In this document: positions 5,242 to 6,010 of the stretch, one piece after another
How positions within the stretch are numbered: the first letter of the stretch is position 1
Layout: every line of letters starts with the position of its first letter
Source of the DNA: Spartobacteria bacterium
Lineage (GTDB): Bacteria > Verrucomicrobiota > Verrucomicrobiae > Chthoniobacterales > UBA6821
Direction of reading: 5' to 3'
DNA length: 6,010 bases
Assembly (NCBI GenBank): GCA_003136515.1
Contig: PLEU01000028.1
Location: forward strand, 2,992 to 9,001
Program-made: the position numbers and the translations under genes
Notes under the pieces: generated by a model
What the model saw: only the letters and a program-made list of their open reading frames with translations
Told to the model about the DNA's origin: nothing
Database searches by the model: none

Positions 5242-6010
5242 ATGCATGCCATACCGCAGTTAATTTACCTCCAAAAGCAATGCTCTCTATCAGAGCAGGT
5301 GGCTGAATACTTGATCGGAGGTGCCGGAGAGGGCCATCCGCCCGATCTCGGGTCAACCGAGGTCTGGGTGTCCACTGCAGGGGCTTCCCGCCGAATACGC
5401 CGGTCCCTTGCCAGTTTGGCCGAGCGCTCCGGCACGGGAGTGCTTGCACCCCGTTTCAACCAAGCGATGGCGGCATTGCTGCCGCAGGGACCGATTGCTT
5501 CCCGAAGCGACTGTGAGGCGGCATGGGGGTTGGTGCTTCAAAATACCGCCCCTTCTGCCATGGAACATCTCTTTCCAAAGAGAGAGGTGCTCGAAGGGGA
5601 GCAGGCAATTCTCGGGGCGGCTGGAATGATCTGTGACCTCTGCGATCTGCTGGGGGAGGGGGGCATTACCCCGCTTCTTCCCGGTATCCTGGACGTGTGC
5701 TCTGAGGATGAGGAACGCTGGAGGGAGATCACCCCACTTTATCGCAGCTATCTAGGTGAGTTACGGCGCCACAACCTCTGGGATCCGAACGAGGCCAGAA
5801 TCAAGGAACTCGAAGTGTCCTCCATCGACATCAAGGCGCTCGTGATCGCATGCGTGCCAGATCTGCCTGAAGTGGCGCGTCAGAGGGCTGCCAAGCTGCT
5901 GGAGCGGGGAATTCCGGTGAGTGTGCTTGTTTGGAAACCTGGCAACATGGAAGCGCATTTTGACAACTGGGGAAGGCCTTTGTCCAATAAATGGAGCCAG
6001 GCGGATATTC
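5242..6010 (+). CDS. AddB-like double-strand-break repair nuclease/helicase subunit, N-terminal part (3' end outside window)
   Basis: AddB-type proteins pair with the AddA helicase-nuclease to process double-strand DNA ends for recombination. The frame runs open from ATG 5242 to the window edge (256 codons); full-length members are around 900-1100 residues, so about a quarter is visible. The wording fits the N-terminal inactive-helicase-like region. VWVSTAGASRRIRRSLA (41-57) resembles the VPT-x-x-A-x-RRL segment. GVLAPRFNQ (66-74), the CEAAWGLVLQ helix (91-100), and EERWREITPLYRSYLGELRRHNLWDP (157-182) follow in family order. Then come VIACVPDLPEVA (201-212) and FDNWGRPLSNKW (240-251), which match the strand and FDxWGRP motifs. 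No Walker A P-loop is present in this part, as in AddB lineages with a degenerate helicase site. The C-terminal PD-(D/E)XK nuclease domain, if present, lies outside. Shine-Dalgarno is weak (aggg, 11 nt upstream); an in-frame GTG at 5215 is an alternative start. Confidence 0.78.
   Translation, partial: MHAIPQLIYLQKQCSLSEQVAEYLIGGAGEGHPPDLGSTEVWVSTAGASRRIRRSLASLAERSGTGVLAPRFNQAMAALLPQGPIASRSDCEAAWGLVLQNTAPSAMEHLFPKREVLEGEQAILGAAGMICDLCDLLGEGGITPLLPGILDVCSEDEERWREITPLYRSYLGELRRHNLWDPNEARIKELEVSSIDIKALVIACVPDLPEVARQRAAKLLERGIPVSVLVWKPGNMEAHFDNWGRPLSNKWSQADI

Noticed and set aside
5241..5248. catgcatg palindrome at the AddB-like start considered as an operator
   Set aside because: It is only 8 bp, overlaps the start codon and is readily expected by chance.
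5240..5958. Minus-strand and alternative plus-strand open frames at the right end
   Set aside because: The continuous plus-strand frame from 5242 matches the AddB type over its whole visible length, so the others are shadows in other frames.

Overview
This 6.0 kb window carries five protein-coding regions, two of them cut by the window edges. It looks like ordinary bacterial chromosome: GC is mid-range by eye, genes are tightly packed, and I see no rRNA, tRNA, insertion sequence, phage gene or CRISPR array. The combination of an AddB-type nuclease-helicase subunit lacking a visible P-loop, a secreted GH87-like polysaccharide hydrolase and a SulP carrier suggests a Gram-negative polysaccharide degrader. 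Verrucomicrobiota is my best guess, made from protein resemblance only and with modest confidence.

Layout. Positions 1-534 (+) hold the C-terminal third of malate:quinone oxidoreductase (mqo). It converges, over a 67-nt gap, on a complete SulP/SLC26-type anion transporter with a C-terminal STAS domain (602-2308, -). Upstream of that on the same strand is a small exported protein of unknown function (2414-3013, -), and upstream of that a secreted right-handed beta-helix enzyme (3230-4942, -). The enzyme has an N-terminal CBM-like domain and a GH87-type (alpha-1,3-glucanase/mycodextranase) active-site signature. A roughly 300-nt divergent intergenic region (4943-5241) carries a strong perfect inverted repeat. 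It separates the minus-strand genes from an AddB-like recombination protein (5242 to beyond 6010, +).

How the genes relate. The three minus-strand genes are co-directional, but gaps of 216 and 105 nt mean a single operon is not assured. Mqo (TCA cycle and respiratory chain) and AddB (double-strand-break repair) are housekeeping genes facing other ways, with no evident link to the middle genes. The most interesting features are regulatory: a terminator-like hairpin in the apparent leader of the glycanase gene, with a flanking pair of complementary arms, and a small hairpin that would hide the Shine-Dalgarno sequence of the SulP gene. I found no convincing novel multi-gene system.
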